DNA of 64,000 bases from Paramoeba atlantica (lineage: Eukaryota; Discosea). Shown one piece after another: positions 38,402-48,374 of the stretch. Position numbers and translations under genes: made by a program. The notes under the pieces were generated by a model, which had not been told where the DNA came from, did no database searches, and was given only the letters and a program-made list of their open reading frames with translations. Position 1 is the stretch's first letter; each line of letters begins with the position of its first letter. The stretch is taken from assembly GCA_977017575.1 (NCBI GenBank), contig CDRNVI010000029.1:682001-746000 (forward strand). Direction: 5' to 3'.

Positions 38402-38737
38402 ATGAGCAAATCTGAAGAAAGCAATTCCCCTAAAAAGGCTGTGTGGCCCTCAACACAATATATTAAGAGCAAGGAGAAAGTCAAAAATACGGAACTTGAA
38501 GTTAAAAGGGCAAAAAGGTCGTTGGAGTCCGAGTACACGGATCTCGATCCCTTTTCGATCACCGTGAAATGTATTTCTGTGGAGGTGGGCAAAGAAAGTT
38601 TTCGAACGTTTTTTTCGTCCTTCGGAACGATTGGCAAAATGACCCTTCTGTCTAACAAACATCTCGCCTTTGATTGTTATGAAACATTTGAACAGGCGAA
38701 ACGTGCTGAACACGCATGCCGATGCAAGTGCATCTAA
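38402..38737 (+). CDS. Small RRM-like protein
   Basis: 111 residues. After a Lys/Glu-rich first 45 residues, residues about 50-105 look like an RNA-recognition motif: FSITVKCISVEVGKESFRTF as beta1-alpha1, FGTIGKMTLLSNKHLAFDCY as beta2-beta3 with an RNP1-like end, and ETFEQAKRAEHAC as alpha2. Aromatic RNP residues are few, so RNA binding is uncertain. It ends CRCKCI, short of a full beta4-strand, so the gene may be truncated at its 3' end. It starts 100 bp after the end of a LINE fragment. Confidence 0.5.
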   Translation: MSKSEESNSPKKAVWPSTQYIKSKEKVKNTELEVKRAKRSLESEYTDLDPFSITVKCISVEVGKESFRTFFSSFGTIGKMTLLSNKHLAFDCYETFEQAKRAEHACRCKCI

Positions 38738-39691
38738 AAGGAAAAATCAAAAAGCGGTGGTAGTCTTCAACGCGAAGCGCGCAGCATGAGTAACTCATGT
38801 TACTCATTCATGTTGACAACAACCACTGCGTTTAACGAAGAGCCTAAATTAGGGGTGCGGTCGTACCTTTGGAATGGGAAAAAAAGAACTACAAGTGTAG
38901 CGCCCAAGTCAAAGAGCGCGCAAGTTATCAGGCACACATAAAAATGTATTTGTAAGAAAACTGAACGAAAAGGAGATAAATAAAGGAAGATGATTGAAAA
39001 AAGGGTACAGTAGAGCCTTAGAAAACAAAATGGAGAATTAAGGGACGGTTAATTACGGGACACTTTGGACCTGGTGGGGGATGTCCCTTAATTAAACCGT
39101 CCCGTAATAAATGCCATGCACTGTAATAGAAAAAAGGGTTACCATAAAAGTATTAAAAAATACAGTATCATAAGAAGCTACTCAAGCGCCGATCCCGACC
39201 GATCCCACCTGATAAGTGACAAGGTCCTCCAGGTTTCAGCCCTCTAATAAGTGTGCGGGGGGTTTAATAAAAAACAGGAGAAAGGGAATTTTTACTCAAA
39301 AGAATATGACCACCGAAAAATCGCCGCTTCGCGGCGGGAACGCCGAATAAGACAGCGATCGGCAGAATATGGCAGAATACGGCAGAATAGTCAGTTGCCT
39401 CCCCTCTAAATTCATAGTTTATTGGTCCTCAGTTTTATTCTCTATATGACATGCGCAAACAAGCGTCACCGAGATCTTCAAAATGTAACAAAAATTAGCC
39501 CAAACGGACAAAGCAACAAAAATTTGGAGGGGGGTGACTTATCGTGTCCCGGGGTTTATGTGGGGCTCGCGGTAATTGGCTTTATTAAATTGGATTAAAT
39601 TTTACGAAAATAGATAAGTTATCGAATACGCAATATTCAATATTATTTATTTTGCTTTAAAAGGTCATTATTCATTTTAGCCCACGAATGC
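38738..39691. repeat. Repeat-rich spacer
   Basis: Contains the 116-bp foldback at 39008-39123, an inverted copy (39188-39212) of the ggatcgg tandem seen at 928-958, and a unit at about 39460-39560 shared with 636-750 (aacaaaaattagcccaaacg, ggaggggggtgactta). A tttag ends at 39680, 12 nt before the next start codon. Confidence 0.55.
39008..39123. mobile_element. 116-bp TA-flanked foldback (pogo/Tigger-like ends)
   Basis: It starts cagtagagcct and ends gcactg, with TA on both sides. The inner arms (aattaagggacggttaatta and the inverse of gtcccttaattaaaccgtcc) pair. The start resembles Tigger/pogo ends. Non-autonomous. Confidence 0.5.
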
Positions 39692-40330
39692 ATGCATGCA
39701 ACGAAGCCTACAATCCAATACAGTTTTTTGACAGGTAAAAAATTGCCATTGTACATATGTGAGAAACTTTCTCACGCTTTGGGGCATCGCAGCTTTACAG
39801 GTAAATTCTGGATTACTGCAAAGCAACTTCGCAATTGCGCTCTCAAACCTCGACGTGGAGAACGTCCCATGGACATCGTTTGTCAATTTAACGATCTCAA
39901 AAATACTGTTGTGGTACAGTTCTACAATTTGGAACAACTTCATCGCGAATCCAAGGAGTCGCGATGTAATATGTTTTACAAAGTAAACAGAAACTGGGAG
40001 ACTAAGAGCGAAAGCTCCGAAACGGATTCCCGCGAAGAGAAATTCTGCGTTATGCGTAGTTTTTCTTCTAAAGATTCGTTTCCCAATCCGATGCAAAAGC
40101 GTTTTCTGCAGATGTATAAAACGCGGCAGCTAAGTTCCCCCTATTGGGTCTCTGAGGATAAGCTTCAAGTATTGGATATGTCTCCTTCGCCGAATGCCCA
40201 ATGCCTCTCATATGACAAGGCAGGGGGTACTGTACGTCGCTGGTATAACATAGATGATGTTTCTAATTTCTATTCCGTTTTTCCTCAATATCGCAATGGC
40301 GCTGGTCCTCATTTGCTTCTCCATCCTTAG
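39692..40330 (+). CDS. Protein with ArdC-N-like domain
   Basis: 212 residues. The first 85 recall the N-terminal domain of ArdC antirestriction proteins (DUF1738): a small start helix, FLTGKKLPLY, then GKFWITAKQLRNCALKPRRG in the place of the family's W-T-x-x-Q...KG block, then TVVVQFYNLEQL in place of the V-F-N-x-x-Q strand. In bacteria this domain binds single-stranded DNA. The rest (RNWETKSESSETDSREEKF, SSPYWVSEDKLQVL, VRRWYNIDDVSNFY) is not recognised. It may have come from bacteria or mobile DNA, or be an old eukaryotic branch. The match is by pattern only. The start codon lies 12 nt after a tttag acceptor-like site. Confidence 0.45.
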   Translation: MHATKPTIQYSFLTGKKLPLYICEKLSHALGHRSFTGKFWITAKQLRNCALKPRRGERPMDIVCQFNDLKNTVVVQFYNLEQLHRESKESRCNMFYKVNRNWETKSESSETDSREEKFCVMRSFSSKDSFPNPMQKRFLQMYKTRQLSSPYWVSEDKLQVLDMSPSPNAQCLSYDKAGGTVRRWYNIDDVSNFYSVFPQYRNGAGPHLLLHP

Positions 40331-41849
40331 TGAGGATTCCTCACAAAGACGAGAATATTACAAACGCTTAACATTGTAGTAATCTCTTTTCTCATTCCAT
40401 TCTTTCTAATCTTTCAGCACAAAATGATCATTCACAATCACGTAACAATTCATTTGGAAAAAACATTACAGGATGCGATTTGCCTCTACCATGATTACAA
40501 AAGCACTAGAATCACACCTTGCCCTCTTGCTTACTATTTTGACACCCCTTTTATCTGGCCAGTACTATCATTTCGCGGAACTTTATCTCAAACGATCGTA
40601 GACTTCCTACCGTATACCCCCCAGTAAGAGAATGGGTTTTGGGTCGAAATGGCCAAATCTCTCATACTGGGGGGGTATGCTTTTTTGGCCAGTTTCCTCT
40701 TTTCTCTCAACTTTTTTGACTATTTTTCCATTTTTTCTTGTGAAAACGTGTTAAAACGCTTCTTTGGGTTACCCCCGAGGCACCCAATATGCAGACACCC
40801 ACCCCCTACCCCCTATACGCCTCCTGTGGGGCTCCCGAGCCAAATCTCTCTTACTGGGGGTCAGCCCAAAAAGGGCCAAATCTCTCTTACTGGGGAGTAC
40901 CTTACTGGGGGGGTATACAGTAGTATGATACCCCCCAGTAAGAGAGCTTCGGCCCTTTTTGGGTTTACACGCAGTAAGACTCTTACTCTCTTAAAGAGAG
41001 ATTTGGCTCCGAAATCTGCCTGGTTCGGGAGGCCTCTTGACTGGCCTTGTAGTTGTCCTGACATTCTTGGACATCCTGGTTCCTGAGGCCCAGAGGTATG
41101 AAAAACGAAAGAAAAAACGTACTGCAGGCGCTCCCTAGTTATCTGTCACACGGCACCCCGCTTAGTTATCTGTCACTTTTTGGTCCTAATTTTTTTCCCG
41201 TCGCCCACTATCCCCTGTAGTTACAGTATCTGTCAGTATACATTACATTAGTGTAACATTACATTAGTGTGTACATTACATTACACATTACAGTATCTGT
41301 CACACGTCATCCCCCCGCTAGTTAACTGTGATTTTTTTCGTCATGTTTAAAAAACAAACGAATCTTTTACTTCCTTTCTTTTCAGTCTGAAAATGAATGG
41401 TCCTGTGTAGGAAGAAATGAAAGGGAAGACCACAAGGAGGTCCCAACCATATTTCCCCATTACGCACTCACATCAGGAGTGGTAAATTTTACAAATGTCT
41501 ACTCCCGTAGTCTACTCCTTCCTCGGAGTACTATCAAGTACATGTGCAGATAAACATGAACTAAACGCAATGAGCTGACAAAAAGAAATAACAAAAACAT
41601 TGAAAAATAATTCTGGCGCAGCTTCGCGCCGCAGCCAACCCCAAAAAAAAGGACTCTTAGGTAGGGGGTACAGTACTAAACAAAGGAATCCGAAAAATAT
41701 TTTTTACTAAAATATAGCAAGCATTTTCACAACATTTTTCAGTTTAAAGCAATTATCGTACAGTTCTGCACTGTATGTCTATGAATTTCAATGTCGTTGT
41801 GACTTAACCAGCCATACCCACGTGCAACCCCAACCACCCTCCCTCAACC
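40331..41849. repeat. Spacer with inverted-repeat cluster and short repeats
   Basis: The 40612-41015 cluster is listed separately. At 41137-41330 the word agttatctgtcac and close forms occur about five times, some followed by C-rich words, together with an attacattagtgt tandem. The last 30 nt before the next gene are C-rich. No gene is supported. Confidence 0.5.
40612..41015. repeat. Cluster of inverted MITE-like ends
   Basis: The word taccccccagtaagagag occurs direct at 40614 and 40932. Its inverse (ccaaatctctcttactgggg) occurs at about 40657, 40840 and 40882, and a weaker form (ctctttaag plus agagagatttggc) at 40995-41010. An outer pair at 40612 and 40922 could bound an element of about 310 bp, with a smaller one of about 70 bp (40612-40680) nested at its left. 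Confidence 0.5.
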
Positions 41850-43118
41850 ATGCATCACAACACCTTACCCATCCGCAAATCCGCAACCTATGAGGCCTCT
41901 CATCTGCTTGCCGCTCAAAGCATTTGGAATCTTCACTTCTCCTCCTCTAAACACATCCTGCGTGACACGCCCACTTTTGCGAAACCTCATCCCGCGATCC
42001 CAATCTTCCGCATCCTCTCTCTCAAGGGGGAAATCCCTTCCTCTCTTCAAGCCCCCTTTCAGCGTAGATTAAATGACCATGCAGCCATGACGGCGTATAG
42101 AACCATGGTAGTACTACGATGTCTCGATGCCTACCTCTTAGAGAGTCAACGACAGGGGCGGATCTCGTTTTACTTAACCCATACAGGGGAAGAGGGGCTG
42201 CAGGTCGGCAGCGCGGCAGCGTTGGACCCGACCGATGTGATTTATGGACAGTACCGGGAGCTCGGGGTTCTGTTATCTCGGGGTTACACTTTGGAGGAGG
42301 TGATTGCACAATGCATGGGATCGGTGAAAGATAAAGGAAAGGGACGACAAATGCCGGTGCACTACGGCAGTGATAAATTGCGTTACCACACGGTGTCCTC
42401 TCCGTTAGGGACGCAACTGCCCCAGGCCGCGGGGTGCGGGTATGGGCTTCGTATGGAGAAAGGGCCCGGGAGGGTATGTGTGTGCTATTTCGGAGATGGG
42501 GCAGCCTCGGAGGGGGACTTTCATGCGGCCCTGAATATGGCGGCTACCTTGCGCTGTCGGACGATATTCTTCTGCCGCAACAATGGATATGCGATATCCA
42601 CGCCCTGCGTTGAGCAATACGCTGGAGACGGTATCGGTTGCCGGGGGAGTAGCTATGGAATTCCTTCCATACGGGTCGATGGCAACGATGTTCTTGCCGT
42701 GTTTGAGGCGACGCGACAAGCTCGCAAGCTTTGCATAGAAGAGAACAAACCTGTACTGATTGAGGCGCTTACGTATCGTGAAGGACACCATAGTAGTTCC
42801 GATGACTCTTCGTGTTACCGAAATAACCAAGAGATGCAGGAGAAGGCTAAAAAGGCATTGGGTGACCCTATTCAACGGTTTGAAAAATACTTGGAGGGTA
42901 GAGATTTATGGAATCCCGAGTTGAAAGATGTATTCTTGCAGAATACGCGTCAATCTATCCTTAAGCTTTTACATAAACACGAAAATTTACCTAAACTCTC
43001 TCCAGTGAGCTTGCTTGATGATGTTTATGACGTGAAACCCCCTCATTTACAAACGCAGCAACAAGAACTCGATGTTTATCTTCAAAAATATCATAAAACG
43101 AATAATGAATTGACCTGA
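41850..43118 (+). CDS. BCKDHA: Branched-chain 2-oxoacid dehydrogenase E1 alpha
   Basis: The thiamine-diphosphate subunit of the mitochondrial branched-chain 2-oxoacid dehydrogenase complex, which decarboxylates the keto acids of Leu, Ile and Val. 422 residues. The N-terminus is basic and Ser/His-rich, as a presequence. MTAYRTMVVLRCLDAYLLES, RISFYLTHTGEEGLQVGSAA, and VIYGQYRELGVLLSRG match the family. The TPP motif is YFGDGAASEGDFHAALN and ends FFCRNNGYAIST. The phosphorylation-loop region is YREGHHSSSDDSSCYRN, closer to BCKDH than to pyruvate dehydrogenase. The other subunits are not in this window. Composition is C-rich at the start and G-rich at about 42240-42560. Confidence 0.92.
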   Translation: MHHNTLPIRKSATYEASHLLAAQSIWNLHFSSSKHILRDTPTFAKPHPAIPIFRILSLKGEIPSSLQAPFQRRLNDHAAMTAYRTMVVLRCLDAYLLESQRQGRISFYLTHTGEEGLQVGSAAALDPTDVIYGQYRELGVLLSRGYTLEEVIAQCMGSVKDKGKGRQMPVHYGSDKLRYHTVSSPLGTQLPQAAGCGYGLRMEKGPGRVCVCYFGDGAASEGDFHAALNMAATLRCRTIFFCRNNGYAISTPCVEQYAGDGIGCRGSSYGIPSIRVDGNDVLAVFEATRQARKLCIEENKPVLIEALTYREGHHSSSDDSSCYRNNQEMQEKAKKALGDPIQRFEKYLEGRDLWNPELKDVFLQNTRQSILKLLHKHENLPKLSPVSLLDDVYDVKPPHLQTQQQELDVYLQKYHKTNNELT

Positions 43119-43325
43119 TTCCATCAAGCATAACTTCTTTTTAACGAAGGATGTACCGCAGCCCCATCTCGTGGCATGACAAAAGGTACATTTTTTTGAG
43201 TGACGCCTTTTGGCCCTTACCCACGCCTTTTCTTTGGTATATGTCTTTATTTCTCTTGTAACTTACCATGTACAATGTTGTGGTTAGCTTGCTGATCTCA
43301 AAATCGTAAATAGATATTTGCAGAA

Positions 43326-44264
43326 ATGTTGCAGGATGTGATTGGAAAAGGGGGTGTTGACCCAATGAAAGCATTTATTTCTCTTCCAGTGGTACCAATC
43401 GTACGAGCCATTGCCCTACAACAGGCTGCTCACGTGATAGGCGCTGTTTTGTGTGGTGCCTTCATGCAGCACAGTCTGTTCTTACTTGTACCAAAGTTTT
43501 TACCGTGGGTGTCAAAGTTTCAATTATTGGAGAATGTTCAAAAACGGTTTTTCACGCCTGAAACGAATCTCTCTGTTTCGGGGCCCACTGCAAATGATGT
43601 TTGTAAGAATGATAGGCAAGAATCTGTAAATATTGAGTTGATGTGTCATCGAAAAATGTATAGGTGGTGGACCGACAATGCAATACATGTTGGTAAGATT
43701 CAGTTATATCGAATGGGAACGGAACTTACGATCTGTGCTTTGCTCCAAACGCTTTTATCTCCTGTAGTTCCTGGGCTAGAGGCAACAGTCGGGGAGTCAT
43801 CACTATCAGCATATCAGATGTGGATCCTCGGTCGGGCGTTTGAAGCACATTGGCTGCAGTGTATGTTTCATCTCTCAGACGTTATCGCATGCCGTGGTTC
43901 TTCCGTGTATATTCCATGGAGCACTTGTATTTCCCTGCAAGGGTCGCTTTCGATTTCGCAGGCCACGGCGCTTCACACAATACAAGCGTTATCCGAGGAA
44001 TCATTGCGTGTTTTAACTACAATATCAACGCTTGGAGTACACGGGGGCCTTTTACTTTATGTGTTCTCTTCAATCCTGCGGACTTTTTCGATCACACTCG
44101 GCGGGCGGTTCATATACAACCATCCTGATGCGTTCAAACATATACTTGCTGTATGTCGTCAGGAACGGGGAAAGGCCTATTTATCTTCCTTGTTCAGTTA
44201 TTTAATGACGCGAAGTGGGGCGGAAGTTAGTTGCGATTCAAGTGGTTGCATAACGTCTACATGA
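43326..44264 (+). CDS. Unknown protein with hydrophobic segments
   Basis: 312 residues, ATG at 43326, three bases after a tttgcag. Hydrophobic stretches lie at about 20-60 (VPIVRAIALQQAAHVIGAVL, CGAFMQHSLFLLVPKFLPW), 135-155 (TICALLQTLLSPVVPG) and 240-265 (LGVHGGLLLYVFSSILRTFS). A central motif RKMYRWWTDNAIHVG is notable. It could be a membrane protein of an organelle. I do not recognise a family. Base use is like its neighbours. Confidence 0.55.
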   Translation: MLQDVIGKGGVDPMKAFISLPVVPIVRAIALQQAAHVIGAVLCGAFMQHSLFLLVPKFLPWVSKFQLLENVQKRFFTPETNLSVSGPTANDVCKNDRQESVNIELMCHRKMYRWWTDNAIHVGKIQLYRMGTELTICALLQTLLSPVVPGLEATVGESSLSAYQMWILGRAFEAHWLQCMFHLSDVIACRGSSVYIPWSTCISLQGSLSISQATALHTIQALSEESLRVLTTISTLGVHGGLLLYVFSSILRTFSITLGGRFIYNHPDAFKHILAVCRQERGKAYLSSLFSYLMTRSGAEVSCDSSGCITST

Positions 44265-44577
44265 TAAAAGCCGATATAATTTAGATGTAGATAAACGTGC
44301 GCAGCTTCACAAGGGCTCATACACTAACATTACTTTTCTCGAACGGTACTTTTTACAACAGTACTTCTCTCGAAAAGTTAAATTTTTTTTAAAAGTTAAT
44401 TTTTTTGAACGTAGCAGAGCAATTCTTCTAACCCGGGGTGGGGGATACTACTTAAATGGGGGTTTATATTTAAATTAACTTTAAGATTTAAATTGCAGGT
44501 TAATATTTAGATTTTATTTAAATCTAAATATTAAAATTGTATTCTCTACGTTACGCTTTAAGAGTTAGTACTATCGA
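44265..44577. other. Intergenic, nothing recognised
   Basis: AT-rich spacer with repeated aaatctaaatatt/tttaaattaa words around 44460-44535, including a possible short hairpin (ttatatttaaat). Nothing else. Confidence 0.35.
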
Positions 44578-46233
44578 ATGGTTCAGCGCAGTCTTCGCAC
44601 GCTTCAGGCCGTCTCAGCCCCTGCGTTTGCTTACACTCCAATCTTTCCATGTGTACCGGAAGCTCCGTACCGTCTTATTTCTCGCAATCATGTCAAAACC
44701 CACTCCATTCAGGGGCGTGAAATTCTGGAAATCGAGCCACAGGGTTTGAGTTTGCTCGCTGCAACGGCCTTTAGCGACATGGCTCACCTCTTGCGGCCGG
44801 GACACCTTCAACAATTACGTCGCATCTTGGATGATCCTGAAGCGAGTGACAACGATCACTTTGTGGCACTTCAAATGCTAAAGAATGCAAATATCGCCGC
44901 TGGTCGTATACTACCAGGATGTCAGGATACGGGAACCGCCATTGTGGCAGGCTACAAGGGACAGCACGTGTGGACGAATGAAAATGACGAAGAGAGCCTC
45001 TCCCTGGGCATTTTCAAGACGTACACGGAGACGAACTTGCGGTACTCTCAGTTGGCTCCCTTGACAATGTATCAAGAAAAAAATACAGGAACCAACCTTC
45101 CCGCTCAGATTGATTTGTATGCAACGAAAGGAAATGAGTATCACTTCCTGTTTGTAGCAAAAGGGGGAGGAAGCGCGAACAAAAGCTTTCTGTTTCAGGA
45201 GACCAAAGCGTTGCTTAATCCCCAAAGTCTACATCGATTCCTCAAGGAGAAGCTCGCATGTTTCGGTACCGCGGCCTGTCCACCCTACCATGTGGCCGTG
45301 GTAATCGGCGGCACCAGCGCAGAAATGACTTTAAAAACCGTCAAATACGCCAGCTGTCGGTACTACGACAACCTCCCCACCAAAGGCTCCCCCCTCGGCC
45401 ACGCCTACCGCGACCTTGAAATGGAAAAAGAAGTTCTTGAAATATGCCAAAAAATTGGTCTCGGGGCCCAATTCGGGGGGAAATACTATGCCCACGACGT
45501 CCGTGTACTCCGTCTCCCCCGTCACGGTGCCTCCTGTCCCATCGGCATCGGTGTCTCCTGTTCCGCGGACCGTCAAGTCCTTGGCAAAATCACCCCCGAC
45601 GGGATCTTCCTCGAACAGCTCGAGACCAACCCGGCACAGTATCTCCCCGAGGTCACGGAATCCGACCTCCTGCGAACCCCCGCAATCGAGATTAACCTGA
45701 ACCAACCCATGGACACGCTCCGGGATCAGCTCTCCACACTTCCCATCCAGACCCGACTACGGCTCACGGGGACGCTAATCGTTGCACGGGACACCGCGCA
45801 CGCCAGGCTACGGGAAATCTTACTCTCCGGTCAGCCGCTGCCGGATTACTTCAAGGACCACGCGGTTTACTACGCCGGCCCGGCCAAGTGCCCCGCAGGG
45901 TACCCCAGCGGTTCGTTTGGCCCCACCACAGCCGGGCGAATGGACCAATTTGTGGATTTGTTTCAAAAAGCGGGGGGGTCGTTTGTGATGCTAGCAAAGG
46001 GCAACCGAAGCAAGGAGGTCACAAAGGCGTGTAAGGAGAATAAAGGGTTTTACCTCGGAAGTATTGGAGGCCCAGCGGCGGTGCTCGCGACGGAGTCCAT
46101 TAAGAAGGTGGAGGTGGTGGATTTTCCCGAGCTCGGGATGGAGGCGGTGTGGAGGATTGAGGTGGTGGATTTTCCAGCGTTTCTGGTCGTGGATGATAAG
46201 GGGAATGATTTTTTTACGAAAATTATGGCATGA
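44578..46233 (+). CDS. FH: Class I fumarate hydratase (4Fe-4S fumarase)
   Basis: Interconverts fumarate and malate using an oxygen-sensitive 4Fe-4S cluster. 551 residues, a normal length for the class I type found in bacteria and several protist groups; animals and fungi use class II. The N-terminus ([17 protein letters not shown]) looks like a mitochondrial presequence. [60 protein letters not shown], and [20 protein letters not shown] cover the catalytic domain with cluster Cys candidates. The C-terminal domain has [28 protein letters not shown] and [13 protein letters not shown]. Composition is C-rich at about 45290-45750 and G-rich from 45940 to the end. Confidence 0.92.
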   Translation: MVQRSLRTLQAVSAPAFAYTPIFPCVPEAPYRLISRNHVKTHSIQGREILEIEPQGLSLLAATAFSDMAHLLRPGHLQQLRRILDDPEASDNDHFVALQMLKNANIAAGRILPGCQDTGTAIVAGYKGQHVWTNENDEESLSLGIFKTYTETNLRYSQLAPLTMYQEKNTGTNLPAQIDLYATKGNEYHFLFVAKGGGSANKSFLFQETKALLNPQSLHRFLKEKLACFGTAACPPYHVAVVIGGTSAEMTLKTVKYASCRYYDNLPTKGSPLGHAYRDLEMEKEVLEICQKIGLGAQFGGKYYAHDVRVLRLPRHGASCPIGIGVSCSADRQVLGKITPDGIFLEQLETNPAQYLPEVTESDLLRTPAIEINLNQPMDTLRDQLSTLPIQTRLRLTGTLIVARDTAHARLREILLSGQPLPDYFKDHAVYYAGPAKCPAGYPSGSFGPTTAGRMDQFVDLFQKAGGSFVMLAKGNRSKEVTKACKENKGFYLGSIGGPAAVLATESIKKVEVVDFPELGMEAVWRIEVVDFPAFLVVDDKGNDFFTKIMA

Positions 46234-46639
46234 GGAGGTGAGTTGTGTAAAAGACGTGAGTTGTGAAAGCTGGGGAAAGAACACTGGGCGCGAGGTAAAT
46301 CTGTGCGATACTGTACATAGGGGGTACTTTATCTGGATGTCTTGTGGAATATTACAAAGCGAAGCACAAATCTTGGTATGTCGGGTTTACTGATTAGAGG
46401 TATTTGTGAGATATTCATGCATAACCCATCTTTATGAAGTATTCATAAATAACCCATTTTCTGTTCATAGACGCATGTTTGCAATAGAAATCACATCATT
46501 TTCGGAAATAGCTAGTATAGTTTGCAAAGTAGGTTCACATCACATCAACTTACCACGCTCTTCCCTTTCTTATCTTTCGCAATCACACTTACAATTTCTT
46601 TTTCTTTTGCAACCTCTTTTTCTGCACTTAATACTTGAC
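46234..46639. other. Intergenic, nothing recognised
   Basis: It contains a near-tandem of an attcat(g/a)aat-type word (46410-46460) and no gene. Confidence 0.35.
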
Positions 46640-47420
46640 TTTCTTCTCATGTCCTCCCGCACCCATCTTTTGCCAATTTGTTCGTATGCTTCGGACGTTA
46701 TCCCGTTGAAAAATCGGTAGATGCTTCTTCAGGTCAAGGCCTTGTAAAAGAAGCCTTGGGAAGAATTTCCCAGGTTCCCGCGAAGAATGCGAACATGTTG
46801 TTCTGCATTCATGTTCCCATAGACTAGAACCATCTTTTTCCACAGGTACCATCCAGCATCATAACATGGTGGAGCCCCCCGTACTTTATAGTCCCAGGAG
46901 TCGTTCACCCACTTAATCCTTCTCTGGGGGACTTGTGCACCCAGTTGTTCCTAACATTCACAAAACCGAAAAGTTTCGTCTCGTCCGAACATAGCACCCA
47001 GGACCAATTTGCGAAGGTCCAATGAGGGAGTCAAATGGCAAACTTCAATCTAGGTTCCTTATCGTCGGGTCACCTTTGTCTTCGTGACACGCTTACGGGC
47101 TCGCAGTCCCTTTGAGCGCAGAGCAATGCGGACTGACTGGGGGATAAGTGAACTACGTTCTTCATGTGACCTCCTGCTTACAGCACCGACATTTTTTCTT
47201 CACCACATGTGATCAGACGTTTCATGCGTCGCGAGCATGTGTCTGTGATCTTGCAGGGGCGTCCGCTTTCTGAATTATCTCTTCATGAATGGTGCGTTTT
47301 TCTCGCTTTGGAAAAAAATTCTGGGATGAGCTTGTGCTCGCCCGCAACTTTAGGACATACTTTCCTGATTTAAAAAACCAATTTTAAACGAAAACTACTC
47401 AAACGACAAATCCCTTCAAT
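46640..47420 (-). mobile_element. Decayed Tc1/mariner transposase
   Basis: Read on the minus strand, the fragments FGRDETKLFGFVNVRNNWVH, RIKWVND, VYGNMNAEQHVRILRGNL and LKKHLPIFQRDNVRSI follow the order of a Tc1/mariner DDE_3 domain: first Asp in DETK, G-x-MN-x-E block, then FQRDN. They lie in different frames with stops between them, so the copy is old. Weak likeness to the upstream helix-turn-helix part reaches about 47400. Ends not found. Confidence 0.55.
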
Positions 47421-47525
47421 TAAAAAACGATAAATCTCCTTCTGTGCATAATTTTTCAATAAGTTAACTTTTCGAGCGCAACAGAGCTATTTTTCTACAT
47501 CTTATTTGTTGCATTGATCGCGATA

Positions 47526-48374
47526 ATGTTGGTTACCAGCGCGTTGCATAATGTTTGCTTTGCCGATATGCCAACGGCAAAACAAGCAAACCGTCCGAAT
47601 AAAGTACGAGGAACTGACCTTCCGCAAGAATATGAACTGGCTCGATTCACTGAAGACATTGTAAATCCGCATCCTTCATGGATCACATCAATCCCTGCGT
47701 GTGAATGGCATGCTGTGCTCTGTAATGAAAAGCGTGATGTGATCACTATAAATTGGGATAGCATGGGTCTAGCAGGATCACTGCGCTGGGACTCGATATG
47801 TCGCACATTGAGTGCATTGTCGGTGGATTATTACCCAAGCAGTGGTCAACATCCTAATCGACTTACAGGAAAGGTAACGTTTGATCATTTTCCATCCCAA
47901 GTTACCTTTCTAGGATTATCACACAATTTGTTTAGCGGTGAATTGCATTTAGAGTACTTGCCACAATTGCTACGTGATTTCTATTCCACAGAAAACCAAT
48001 TTGAAGGCAAGGTTGATTTATGTCACCTTCCCTCGAGTCTGGTAGAACTTTTCATTGATCGAAATAATCTCTCTGGAAACATCGACCTTGGAAGCTTGCC
48101 GCGGATCATCGAATATCTTAACTTTTCCCACAACAAATTCACTGGGATCCTTGATCTGCGGCATTTGCCCTCAACAATTCAGTTTCTTAGTTGTAACGAC
48201 AACTTTTTCGTTGGTACATTATTACTTGATTGTCTTCCTAATGCACTACAAGATCTAGATGTACATAACAACTCAGAACTCTGTGGTACTGTCAAAATGA
48301 CAGTCTTTAACAGCTGCCCAAGCTTTACGCAGGTTCACGTGACAGGTACGAAGATCTGCCTAAGATATTTATGA
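47526..48374 (+). CDS. LRR protein, Trp/Cys-headed family, possible signal peptide
   Basis: A 282-residue member. The start MLVTSALHNVCFADMPTAKQ may be a weak signal peptide, which the other members lack. The head is DLPQEYELARFTEDIVNP, SWITSIPACEWHAVLCNEKR, then VITINWDSMGLAGSLRW. Seven to eight LRRs follow (FLGLSHNLFSGELHLEYLP, LFIDRNNLSGNIDLGSLP, YLNFSHNKFTGILDLRHLP). It ends with a capped final repeat LDVHNNSELCGTVK and ICLRYL. Two C-terminal cysteines may form a cap. The first in-frame ATG is 47526; a second ATG gives MPTAKQ if the leader is not used. It sits between two transposon remnants. Confidence 0.75.
   Translation: MLVTSALHNVCFADMPTAKQANRPNKVRGTDLPQEYELARFTEDIVNPHPSWITSIPACEWHAVLCNEKRDVITINWDSMGLAGSLRWDSICRTLSALSVDYYPSSGQHPNRLTGKVTFDHFPSQVTFLGLSHNLFSGELHLEYLPQLLRDFYSTENQFEGKVDLCHLPSSLVELFIDRNNLSGNIDLGSLPRIIEYLNFSHNKFTGILDLRHLPSTIQFLSCNDNFFVGTLLLDCLPNALQDLDVHNNSELCGTVKMTVFNSCPSFTQVHVTGTKICLRYL

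Noticed and set aside
40424-40627. 67-codon ORF after a tttcag
   Set aside because: Runs into the inverted-repeat cluster, no recognisable domain; likely chance.
31220-46233. A metabolic or functional operon
   Set aside because: Neighbouring genes serve unrelated pathways; only the shared strand unites them.
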